Assembly (NCBI GenBank): GCA_900088475.1 | Contig: FLMG01000790.1 | Location: forward strand, 1 to 25,719 | From: Hyphochytrium catenoides | Taxonomy: Eukaryota; Sar; Hyphochytriomycetes; Hyphochytriales; Hyphochytriaceae | Length of the DNA stretch: 25,719 nt | Direction: 5' to 3' | Shown: piece after piece, positions 8,377-17,508 of the stretch | Layout: the number at the start of each line of letters is the position of its first letter | Position numbering within the stretch: position 1 is the first letter of the stretch | Notes under the pieces: generated by a model | Told to the model about the DNA's origin: nothing | Databases searched by the model: none | The model's input: the letters and a program-made list of their open reading frames with translations, nothing else | Made by a program: the position numbers and the translations under genes

Positions 8377-10353
8377 ATGAGATCCACCACGCCTGTGACT
8401 GAGAAAAGCAGCAATCACCACGCAACAAGAGCAGCACTCCTCGTCTCTTCTCCTGCTACTACTGCTCTCTCCTCCTCCTCGCTCAGCGGCATATCCAGTG
8501 ATAGGTTCAAGACGGTCTACAATCCATCACCAGGAGCAGCAGCAGTAGTAGAGGGCCCACCGCTGCTGAAAGAAGAAGAAGAAAGCAACAGCAACAGAGA
8601 AAAGGGAGGATGCGCAGCAGTAGAGCACGTCGTAGGAGGAGGAAAGAGAAACGAGGAGCAAGAGAAAGAGAAGAGAAACGTTTTGAAGAAAGAGGAGACA
8701 GCCGCAGTCATCTTGGCGGGAGGAGGAGGAGGAGAGATATGGAGACGTCGGCTCTCTGGCGGTGTCTACGCAGCCGTAGGGTGCGTGTGGCTACGGACAA
8801 GCACCACGATTAAGACAAAGAACAAGAGCCAGAAAGTAGAGGACTCTCTCCTCTTCGTGGCTGACGCCATCCTGATCGCCTTTCTCTCTTTCCTCATCTG
8901 CGTCTTCTCTTGCGTTATCTTCACCTTCCTTCTCCTCGCTTACCCTTCCCCTCCTACCTCACAATATTGTGAGAACATGTGCGGCCAAGACTCGCTTCCA
9001 GGCTGGTGCCGCTTGCACTTCTGCAACATGGGGACGTACATTTACATAGGGATCTTTGAAGTATCTCCGTGCTACGTTGGCGCGTTCTTCCTCTATAGCC
9101 AGATTCTGCCTGAGCGGTACCGGGAGAGAAAGAAGATGGTCTTTCTCGCCACGGCAGTCTTTCTACTCATAGGTCTCTGTGCGGACGCGCTGCAGGTCTT
9201 CGTGATCGGCTATTACTTCCTTGTGACAGAGATCATCTACGCCTTTCTCTGTCTCGTCATCTTCTATGATCCCAAGGTCACTTCTTTGCCGAGCTTTCTG
9301 CTGCTTGTCTCTGCGAACGCCATTCCACCTCTTACTGGGATCGCCTTCGTACAGATTGTGATGCTCTATCTGCCTCATTGGATTCATGGGAAACTCATTG
9401 TCAGCTACCTTCTCCCTGCTTTATTCTTAGGGTTGGCCTACCTGACAGAGAAAGGGCTGGAGGTTCTCTCATTTGGATGCTCTTCGTCCTTCTTTTCTTG
9501 CTCTTCTCCGCTGAACGTTGACTGTGCCCTCTTCATGATGAATATCATCTATGGACTCTTGGCTGTCTTTTGCAGTGCGCTTGTCGGGAAGGACGTCCTC
9601 TCCATCTTAGGCACGTCAACAGCAGCTTCCTGTTTGGGTTACACAGCCACTCTCGTATGGAGAACACCTAGAATCCGAAAGAATCTCTTAGGAGAAGGAC
9701 GAAGAGGAGAAGGAAGACGACGGAGACTCCAGGTTGCCGACGTATCTACCGCTGCGCGCTCTCGACACGAGAGGGATCAAGAGACAGTGGGGAGAGGGCC
9801 CTACGTCCAGACACAGAAGAGCAGCAACCCCAAGGAGCTTCAGGCACGACAACAAGAGGTTGAAGACGAAGAGGAGAAGGAGATGAAGTCCCAGCCAAGG
9901 AGAGAACAGAGGGTGGCCGGAGACAGAGACGCTGCTGCTGAGGCGGAAGAGAGAAAGAGAGAAGAAAGGCAAGAAGCGCTGTATGGAAGACTCATCATCA
10001 ATATGGCAGTTGCCACTCTCTCGGCCGTTGGTGTCCTTGTCGCTACTCTTCTCTTTCGCGGCTTCTTCTTCACTAAGATTCTCCCTTTTGAGCCGTGTTA
10101 TCGACCGGAACTCTCGGTTTTCGAGTCTTTCAGCTTCAGGACCGAGTATCTCTGGTACATACTCGTCGTGGGAGGCGTGCTAGTGTGCTTTATCCAGGCT
10201 CTAGAGCTCTTAGGCTTCCAGCTGCTGAGAGTGTGGAGAGAAGAGAGAAGGCACTTCATCTTCATCGCGATGACAGTTCAGCTGCTGAATGGTCCTTACT
10301 TTTACTCGTGGCTGCTGCTCAATCTCATCAACATGGAGCAGCCTGTCTGCTGA
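8377..10353 (+). CDS. Polytopic membrane protein of unknown family (658 aa)
   Basis: ATG in good context (TTAACCATGAG), stop TGA at 10351-10353. Residues 1-155 are Ser/Thr-, Glu- and Gly-rich and probably cytosolic. Hydrophobic segments follow at roughly 160-189, 217-243, 253-281, 283-297, 304-332, 340-365, 383-404 and 407-428. A long basic/acidic, coiled-coil-like loop spans about 430-535 (runs of R, E and Q). Three more segments lie at about 537-562, 591-616 and 625-652. That makes about eleven in all, in an 8+3 arrangement. Cysteines cluster in the first exposed loop (C198, C202, C211, C216), suggesting disulphides in a luminal or extracellular loop. No transporter, channel or receptor motif was recognised. 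A pyrimidine tract plus CAG at 8299-8300 suggests an upstream non-coding exon. The large charged loop is the most distinctive trait. Confidence 0.75.
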   Translation: MRSTTPVTEKSSNHHATRAALLVSSPATTALSSSSLSGISSDRFKTVYNPSPGAAAVVEGPPLLKEEEESNSNREKGGCAAVEHVVGGGKRNEEQEKEKRNVLKKEETAAVILAGGGGGEIWRRRLSGGVYAAVGCVWLRTSTTIKTKNKSQKVEDSLLFVADAILIAFLSFLICVFSCVIFTFLLLAYPSPPTSQYCENMCGQDSLPGWCRLHFCNMGTYIYIGIFEVSPCYVGAFFLYSQILPERYRERKKMVFLATAVFLLIGLCADALQVFVIGYYFLVTEIIYAFLCLVIFYDPKVTSLPSFLLLVSANAIPPLTGIAFVQIVMLYLPHWIHGKLIVSYLLPALFLGLAYLTEKGLEVLSFGCSSSFFSCSSPLNVDCALFMMNIIYGLLAVFCSALVGKDVLSILGTSTAASCLGYTATLVWRTPRIRKNLLGEGRRGEGRRRRLQVADVSTAARSRHERDQETVGRGPYVQTQKSSNPKELQARQQEVEDEEEKEMKSQPRREQRVAGDRDAAAEAEERKREERQEALYGRLIINMAVATLSAVGVLVATLLFRGFFFTKILPFEPCYRPELSVFESFSFRTEYLWYILVVGGVLVCFIQALELLGFQLLRVWREERRHFIFIAMTVQLLNGPYFYSWLLLNLINMEQPVC

Positions 10354-10897
10354 TGAGACTCAACAAGGACCCGACTTATATCCAGTGCCATGTCACTCTT
10401 CAGGGCCTAGAGCCTTCCCAACCTTGTCTCTCGTGGACATCTCAACGTCGTCTTAGTCCTCTACCCTCTATAGAGATGAGTAGAGATCAGCCATCTCTTG
10501 CTCCTACTCTCTTCCCTGCTGTCCTGTCCCAACGTCTTTTGTTAGCCTATCTACGTTATAAATCTTTAGCTTTCCCTGCTCCCTGTCAAGCTAGATGTCC
10601 ATTTAGTAGGAATGGGAAAGACTGAGGCGGAGGCAGTGAGGAGGCGGGAATCGCTATATTCATACGAGGAAGGAACACGATGGAGTCTTATAGAGTTATT
10701 ATTGGGCCCTTATAAATCATTTGATAGAAGAAGAGTGAGGCTCTTGGCTCTCCCTCCCCATACTCGCTCTGTCCTGTGGAGTAGTGCGCCTATCATCTGC
10801 TCTTCTTTCATAGCAAGCCACTGCCAGTGACAGCCACGATCCCCATTCTCAATAGGTAAGACCCAAATGAGGAAGGCCCTGAAAAGCCTAAACAATC
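10354..10897. other. Convergent spacer between the membrane-protein gene and legumain
   Basis: 544 bases between two stop codons of converging genes. No supported gene is seen. A TATAAA string occurs near 10710 but has no clear downstream start. Likely 3' UTRs and termination signals of both genes. Confidence 0.5.
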
Positions 10898-12877
10898 TTA
10901 GTCAATAGAGAGTACGTAGCTTCCTGGCAAGGGAGAAAGTGGCCCGGTTTTCCGCTTCTCTTCTTCTTCATTCTTTCTCATAGCTGATGTCGCCTCGTCT
11001 TCCTTTCCTCTTGTCTCTTCTCGCTGGTGATCCCTACCACCCTCCTCCTCGTTGCCGTTCCTGATGCTCTGGTTCCCATTTGCCTTCATCTTGGTGCACT
11101 CTTCCTTCACTATGCCTTCGATGTCTGGTGCTTGGACACCTTGTTCGCAGAGGTGGACAAAGACAGAGACAAACTGCAGAGAGTAGTCGTTGTACCTATC
11201 ACAATGCCGCTTGTAAGCCTCGTTGCTGGCGCGCAGACAATCGAACTTTGTGGGAGTGACAGGTAGCTGATTGACTGCCGTCATTCGTCCGTTGTCTGCC
11301 TTCCTCGCAATGCTAAGGAAGAGCTCTTCCAGCTGCTGCCGCTGGGAAATCTCTGCCGAGAGCTCCGCCAAAAATTTGCGTTTCTGTTCCCGATGGCTTG
11401 CTCTGATATATTTATAGAACTTAACCACCAGAGGAACGTCACGGGAGGAGACCGAGGAAATGTGAGAAGATGAAGCAGACGAAGCTTCCTCGTGAGCTGC
11501 CAGCCGAGCTTCAAGCTCCTTAATTCGATGTTTGAGCAGCTCCACGGACTCGTAATCTTTCTTCTCGTACTCCTTTCTTTCTCTTTCTGCTAACTCTTCA
11601 GCTTCGTGGTCGCAGTTCGTCCAGAAAGAAGCGTCATCGTCATTTTCTTTGTCTTTCTTTTGTCTGTATGACCGCTTCCTAAGCGTGTCCCTCTTTTCCT
11701 TTTCGAAGACTGACTGGAAGTCTCCGACGGGCTCTTTCGCAATCTGCAGAGCCCCAAACTGCATGACGTGGCTCCTGTCCGTCTTCTTCTTGATCAGCTC
11801 AAACTGGTCTTCTAGGGTTTCTGTCTCAAGCGGTGACGTATCGCTGTCTTCCATCCAGTTGACGGAGTATTGGTCTCCCAGACAGTTATCCAGCGAGACT
11901 CCGTCTACCACGTCATCTGGTGGGCAATACGTTGCCCAAGAAGATTCAGAGGAGTTGGCAGCAGTGGTAACATAGATATTCATGTCGGAAGGCAGGATGT
12001 TCTCAAACATGGAGCCTGACTCGCACGCCTCTAGGTAGAAAACCAGCTACAGAAGATGGCAATTCAAGAAGATGCGAGTGGGTCAGTGGAGACTACAGAG
12101 TGAAAGGAAGAAGGCACACAGAAAGAAAGCCAGCGTAATGAGTACGAAAGGAGGTCGAAAGAGTTTGGATAAAAAAGATTTATATGAGAGACAGACCCTT
12201 CGAACAGCATTCACCTCTTTGTATCTCTTGTTCTCTTTCATAAACCGCAGCGCGTCCATCAGATCCTCCGCATAGAGTTCGCCTTGAGGAAAGGCTACAA
12301 GCCCTGGTGCGCCGTGATCCACAAGATTGATGAAAACATGGTCGTCCTCTGCGCTGGCCAGCACTCGCCCCGTCCCCTTGTTGGCAACGGCACTCTTGTT
12401 CCCAGTAAGAACAGCAAGGAATGTCTCGGCAGAAACCTCGCTGCCTGTGTAGTCTGGCTTGCAGCCTTCGTAAACGTCAACCGCCTTTCCATACTTGCTG
12501 GGCCTGTTGAACATTTTGCCAGGAAAGGGATTCTCTTGGTTCTGCACTATATCGTCCACCATCATAAGGACAATGTGGTCAGCTCTTAGACCGTGTGAGA
12601 GTAAGAGATGATAGGCATGGCAGACGTCAGCTTGGTGCCTGTAGTTATAGTAGCCCTCAGAGCTGGCGACCAATAGTGCCCAATGCTTCTCAGGTTCCTT
12701 TCTGCCAGACGCCAAGCTCACCATGCGCTTCAGCTTCGGAGTCAGGCTTCCCTCACTAACAATAGGATGCACCTCTGCAGAGACTGCCAGGGCGAGAGTG
12801 AGAGTCCAACGGAGGAACCCTATTGTCGACAACATCTTGGTTCCTTTCAATGGCAATATCGAGACAACGAACGCCAA
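10898..12877 (-). CDS. LGMN: Legumain (asparaginyl endopeptidase, peptidase C13), two exons
   Basis: Vacuolar/lysosomal cysteine protease cutting after Asn. Exon 1 is 12877-12215 and exon 2 is 12046-10898, with a GT-AG phase-0 intron of 168 bp, giving 603 aa. Residues 15-34 form a signal-peptide core (a second Met is residue 15). Seen: NYRHQADVCHAY at 78-89 (S1-pocket Arg), catalytic His188 in DHG, catalytic Cys229 in FYLEACESGSMF, their 41-residue spacing as in the human enzyme, and YSVNWMEDSD. The intron falls just before the Cys motif. The legumain stabilisation/activity-modulation domain follows at about 424-540 (FDCLRASNEAYKRHC, VFVHLCEQG). Unusual: a charged, coiled-coil-like insert at about 334-423 between protease and C-terminal domain, roughly 70 residues longer than the human linker, and a Glu/Lys-rich tail at 541-603. 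Family members are usually 430-490 aa. Confidence 0.94.
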
Positions 12878-12888
12878 TCACAGAAGCT

Positions 12889-12939
12889 TCGTCCGAGAAA
12901 GCTTCAGAAACTCAGTTCCCTGTCGTCCGAGAAAGCTTC
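12889..12939. repeat. 17-bp direct repeat just upstream of legumain
   Basis: TCGTCCGAGAAAGCTTC occurs at 12889-12905 and again at 12923-12939, exact, 34 bp apart, which is 12-62 bp before the most upstream legumain ATG on the minus strand. The spacing is about three helical turns. It may be a duplicated regulatory site or leader element. Confidence 0.6.
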
Positions 12940-13175
12940 CAGTTGGTCTACGTTGCAGACATGAGTTAGCCGCCGATGCGCCTGCTTCTTTGGCTTTCCA
13001 GACAAAGCTCTTCTTTTTCTTGCCGTGGCAATGGGAGACTCAAGAATCGGCTGAGGTTCTGTGCTTCATCAGCAGAACAAGAAGCGCGGCAGCTGCGCCC
13101 AAACACTTCCGAGAAACTTCAACTCATCCGTAGGAACTCTGAGGAGTAATAATCGATTATCATAGAACCTGATCT

Positions 13176-13709
13176 TCAGATCAACGCTCTCTTCACCACC
13201 AGCTCCTCATTACTTTCGGCAGTATGTTTGACAACGTTCATTCGAGACTTGTTAAAATATTGGTGACCATGGCTTCTGTCTTCGATGGGAACTAGTACTT
13301 TTGGTGTGAGTGTTCCCTGTCTCCTTTCTATTTTCGTTGCGGCTGGGATATTCGAGTTATTGAAGTTCGTCCGTTTAGGGTCAGAAGCGCCATCATCGGC
13401 AGCAGCAGCAGAAGAAGAAGAAGAAGAAAGGGCACAGAGAACGTGCCGCGCGATGTTGGACCTTTCTGAAGATTTTGGCGATGGCACTTTCCTAGCTCCT
13501 AGCGTGAGCGAGCAGTCGGAAGATTTTCTAAGATTGAGCTTCAACAGATGCAAGGCGCTACCTCCATAGGCCACCGCAGTCAAAGCGTCATTCACAGGAG
13601 GGCTTCCTCCGTCCGTCTTCAGCAAGAGGAGATCTGAAACTAGCCGCATTGGAACTGGGAAGAAAGGGAGCAGACAGTGTCTACTAGTAGCTTCGTTTAC
13701 CCTCTCCAT
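13176..13709 (-). CDS. Small hypothetical protein (177 aa), weak
   Basis: ATG at 13707-13709, stop at 13176. A TATA-like string lies about 125 bp upstream on the same strand. The N-terminal third is hydrophobic and leucine-rich (MRLVSDLLLLKTDGG), the middle carries a Ser/Ala run from a TCT-GCT repeat, and the remainder is basic. No domain is recognised. The plus strand is also open over 13285-13569, with an E/A run from the same repeat, so the coding strand is uncertain. Kept as the longer frame with an ATG and a possible promoter. Confidence 0.3.
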   Translation of the reverse strand: MERVNEATSRHCLLPFFPVPMRLVSDLLLLKTDGGSPPVNDALTAVAYGGSALHLLKLNLRKSSDCSLTLGARKVPSPKSSERSNIARHVLCALSSSSSSAAAADDGASDPKRTNFNNSNIPAATKIERRQGTLTPKVLVPIEDRSHGHQYFNKSRMNVVKHTAESNEELVVKRALI

Positions 13710-14048
13710 CAGCTGGACTCCAAGATCGTCGGGCCAAGGGAAAGACAGCTATAGACTCAGTGAACAGAGGCTATAGTTGTCTCTTCGGTGGCGACTTCTA
13801 TTATCCCTCAGAGCGAGGATCCTTATTCTGTTCTTATATTCTTGTTGGATCACTGTCGCTGAGTAGCCACCATGCTGCCCCGCTTTAGCTTCGTGTCTCA
13901 GCTATTAAGGAGTTATTAAGCGCGAGTTTAAGAGTTTCTAGGGTCTAGCTTCGGCTGCATCGCTGAGAAAGGAGCTTGAAGAGGTTTACTCGTCTACCTT
14001 CCAGCTTTCTGCACTGACCTCTAAGTGTGAAGTGGCTCACCTCCAGAA

Positions 14049-16663
14049 ATGTCGGAAGAGGCAGCAAAAAGAGCGGAAGGTGCAGAAAGGAGCTTCGGCA
14101 CCGTGGATTCAGATGACCATCTAGAGGCTTCTGGTGCGCCATCTGCTACAAACGCATTCCGTCTGTACCGGGCGCGCTGGCATATGCTCTTCATCTTTTG
14201 TTTAGCAAGCCTCACTACGTCGCTCCTGTGGCTTGTGTTTGCTCCTGTACCCGATGAAGTGACCCAGTACTTTGGGATAGGTAAGCAGCAATCTGTCTAG
14301 GCCTATCCTGGTAAACTTTCTGAGCGCCATCGCCTGTCGCTGGTAAAGCTCGATAGGGGTCCCTATCATTTGCTTAACTTGCACTGTTTTTTGGCCTCAG
14401 GCACCACGATGGTAGACTTAATGTCCATATTTTATATCTTGGTCTTCCTTCCTGGAACAATCTTCGGGATCTACTGCTACGACCGGTATGGCCTTAGGGA
14501 AGTGCTTGTTCTCAGCGCTTTCTGCATGGGGCTCGGCAGTTGGATCCGATATCTTGGAAGCTTGATTGGTACTGGAAGAGGAGCTTATGGAGTCATTCTG
14601 GTTGGGCAAATGGTAGCCGGGCTTTCTCAACCTCTCCTGGTGAACTCCCCCGTAGCGGTAAGAAGCGATGTTGGCAGGCGGTTTCAGAAGAGAGAATGAT
14701 GCAATGTAGGTGTCGGCCGCTGTTGGGGAGAGTTTCAGGCTAACAAGACGGAAAATGAGAAGCATATAGGGAAGGGACGGAGCGGCGTAGCTTACAAACT
14801 CTCTCTCTCTCTCTCTTCTCACTTTCTCTCTCTCTCGCTCTCTCTTCTCACTTTCTCTCTCTCTCTCTCTCCTCACTTTCTCTCTCTCTCTCTCTCTCAC
14901 ACACACACTCTCTCTCTTATCTCTTGGTCGTCATGACTCCTGCTGGCACAGCTTGCTAACCATTGGTTCGGGACTAAAGAACGAGACATGGCGACAACGA
15001 TAGCCATATTCTGCAATGTCATAGGTAGCCTCTTTTTTCTATCCTTCTTTGCATCATGCTCGTCGTCCTGTGTCCCTTTTTCTCTGCATGCTCTCTCTTA
15101 ATCTGCAAGACGTTTCCGTCTCTACACGCTTTTGCTGATATGATAGACTAAATTTCTCCTCCTGGCTCCTGTCCCTCCGCTGTCTCTTAGGTAATGCTGT
15201 GGGCCAGATATGGCCAAGCTTGTTTGTAAGCGAAGATGAGCTAGGGGCGAAAGAGCTGAACGTAAAGCTTCTCCTTCTCTCCCAAGCAGTATGGGCGACA
15301 TTTATTGGCGTCTACTTATTCTTCACGTTCAAGGTCTGCAACTTTCCTCCTTCGCTTCATCTTCTAATCTTTTTATTGGGATGGCGCACATTTGCTATGT
15401 ATCTAAACCTACGAGGGCCCACTTTGACACATGCTACCAGAAAGCTTCTACTACCATCTCCACTACGTAGAGAAGTTGCCTGACAACTATTTACAGGCCA
15501 GGCCTCCATCTCCTCCTAGCCGCTCACAAGAGCTGATAGAGCACAACCCGCTTCTTGAACCAACCTCACTTGCTAGCATTGCAGAGGAGGTGAAAGTCTG
15601 TCTGAAGACGCCATCGTTTAAGCCTCTTCTTCTCGGCTTTGCGATTGCTTACGCTATCTTCCAGTCTCTGATGACGGTGCTTGCGTCCATGATCAAGCCC
15701 ACCGGTAATATTCTTGGGCCCACTTCATCGTCATCAACTCTTCTTCACTCCCTATCACTTTGTCAACTCGAGTCCTTATACCCACTCTTCGTCCACTGCT
15801 AAGGTCACAGAGACCAGTGAACCCTCTCTACTCTTTTTCTCTCAAACTTAGCAATCAGCTGAGGACCATATATCCTAAGATAAGTCTCTGAATATGTCAC
15901 TCCTGCATAACTATCTCTCCTCCGCTCTGTAGGCTACACCAACGACCAGTCTTCTTTTGTTGGAGCCGCCGTGGTCGGAGGAGGGCTTCTTTTTTGCCCT
16001 GCGTCTGCTGCTTTGTTGGACAGATATCATAAATATAACTGGCAGCTGAGGATCCAAGCAGTTCTCTCCTCTCTGGCGATCCTCCTCTTTCTTCTCGTAA
16101 TGGTGCCTGATAACTTCACTGCTCTCATTGTGGCGGCAGGTAAGCTGATGGATAGTTGGAGGATGAGGGAAGGATTCTTTCTAAAGCAATTTAGTTAGAA
16201 GCCTAGGGGGATCAAGAGAGAGAATAGGATACAAAGAAAGGAATGGGATGTAAAAGGGAGTTAGTTCCTAACAGTTTGCGCGTCTCCCTTGTTGGTAGGC
16301 TTGATGGGCGGCTGCCTTCTTGCCACTATGCCAGTGGTGATGACCCTGGCTGCCGAGTACACCTTTCCAGTGCCTGAGGTGACGAGCTCGGGTCTCATCC
16401 TCTTGACAGGGATGATGCTCTCCATACCCACGATCATCATCCAGCAACAGCTGATCAGTCATTATTCGACCTCGACGAAGAGGTTTCCCCCAAGCTCAAT
16501 CTTTACAGCGACCTGTGTGATCGTCGCTGCGGGAATGCTATGGACCTGTAAAGGCCAGTACCGCCGTCTGGCTGCTGAGAAAGAAAATAAATCGGCCCAG
16601 GAGAACTCCACGGTGCATATCGATGCAGCTGATAAACTATCCGTAGCCCTTCTACCTTCCTAG
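14049..16663 (+). CDS. FLVCR/SLC49-type major facilitator transporter, seven exons
   Basis: Multi-pass importer/exporter of the SLC49 group. Animal members carry heme, choline/ethanolamine or vitamin B6, so the substrate here cannot be told. Exons: 14049-14280, 14401-14657, 14952-15024, 15191-15333, 15497-15704, 15933-16139, 16299-16663. All introns are GT-AG. They total 494 codons plus TAG, close to the family length. Seen: first helix (RWHMLFIFCLASLTTSLLW), FLVCR-like second-helix region after YFGIGTTMVDLMS, the MFS motif-A loop with YDRYGLR at 104-110, LANHWFG opening exon 3, the central ARPPSPPS linker at 236-243 (as in FLVCR/DIRC2), and twelve hydrophobic segments overall. The N-terminus (1-35) and the C-terminal tail are hydrophilic. 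Exon 5 was placed by the CTGAC...TTTACAG acceptor because only that junction restores frame and the PPxPPS linker. Confidence 0.88.
14798..14922. repeat. CT microsatellite inside intron 2 of the SLC49-type gene
   Basis: Repeated CTCTCTCT blocks separated by TTCTCACTTT, so there is also a longer unit of about 25-30 bp, followed by an ACACACAC stretch. It makes this the gene's longest intron (14658-14951). Confidence 0.9.
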
Positions 16664-17508
16664 TAGCGGGGCGCTATCAGAGCTGTCACTGGCTCTCACC
16701 GCTATCGTCATCCTTGCCTTGTTGGCTACTAGTCTTCTCTCTTGGCTGTGCTGCCTCTCTTTAGCAACTCCCCGTGATGTTCATCTACCTTTTTGGCTGT
16801 TTGCTCCCCTATTGGCAGGAGGGTGAGCGCTCGTGTGCCATGCCAGTAGTGGTATGCACGTATGAGTCTTCTCCTACTTCATGCCACTGTATGCTTTACA
16901 GGTGAACGTGTCAGGGGCCGCGCCACCTCTTCCTGTCTCCCTTTGGTCTTCTGCTCCATCATCACGAGGCTCTTCTTTTCTTCGCCTAACCTTAGTGGGA
17001 GCTCTAAACCGTCTCAATTCCTATTGATAGTCTGGCACTAAGAAGCGGTTCTGCTCGCTCTGGTCTTTCCATCTCTGGCGTAGGATTGACGATGACTTTT
17101 CGAAAATACTACAAAGATTATTTTCTCCAGACGGACTCCTCATCTCTTGTTGCTGTTCTTCCTTCCTCCTCTCTCCAACAGTTAGAGTATGCGACCGCTG
17201 TCATCACCTACCGAGACTGTTGTCTATGCCTTGCTTTCCCGGCGCGTCTCCTTCATTATCATTACTGTTTCTTCCTAGAACAATTACGGTTGTGCATCTT
17301 GATGCTCTGTGAACTTCATCATCGCCAGCAGGCGCACGTACATCATCGTCTCAGAGAGTCCACCATCTATGAGCTTTTCCAGCGTCTTCACCAATCAACT
17401 GGGTATATCCGGCTGCTATTATAGCTGGAGCGGTATCCATCAGAAGATAGGGTTTGGTGGGATGATAGTCGTCCATTTCATGGCTCCAGGTCCTCTGTGA
17501 ATATACAT
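16664..17508. other. Convergent spacer, no gene seen
   Basis: 845 bases between the stop codons of the SLC49-type gene and the Crinkler-type pseudogene. A plus-strand frame at 17086-17424 is open but Leu/His-rich and not protein-like beyond composition. No RNA gene or repeat was recognised. Confidence 0.45.

Larger units (their letters stand above)
12878..14048. other. Divergent spacer between legumain and the SLC49-type gene
   Basis: About 1.2 kb that should hold both promoters. It contains the 17-bp direct repeat near the legumain start and one weak minus-strand ORF (13709-13176). A TATA-like AATATAAGAAC is read on the minus strand near 13832-13842. Confidence 0.45.

Noticed and set aside
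10898-12010. A stand-alone bZIP/coiled-coil transcription factor (basic stretch followed by leucine-spaced helix)
   Set aside because: The frame extends 12 codons upstream to a splice acceptor and reads FYLEACESGSM, then YSVNWMEDSD and the legumain C-terminal domain. It is exon 2 of legumain and the basic/leucine part is an insert.
12083-12220. Continuation of the legumain exon 1 frame past RYKE to a stop at 12083
   Set aside because: The frame runs through a GTGAAT donor into intron sequence. The catalytic Cys block is in the next exon.
12083-12877. GPI-transamidase subunit (PIG-K/Gpi8), also peptidase C13
   Set aside because: The closest motifs, the linker and the C-terminal domain are those of legumain, and there is no C-terminal membrane anchor.
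13285-13569. Plus-strand protein with a hydrophobic N-terminus and Ala/Glu run
   Set aside because: Overlaps a longer minus-strand frame, and the acidic run comes from a GAA repeat. Neither strand has homology support, so only the longer one is listed, weakly.
15334-15483. Open extension of SLC49-type exon 4 beyond 15333, or exon 5 starting near 15431
   Set aside because: These readings give no family match. The acceptor at 15495-15496 with phase 0 restores the RPPSPPS linker and frame.
17086-17424. Plus-strand ORF between the SLC49-type and Crinkler-type genes
   Set aside because: Leu/His/Tyr-rich, with no recognisable motif or initiation context; likely chance.
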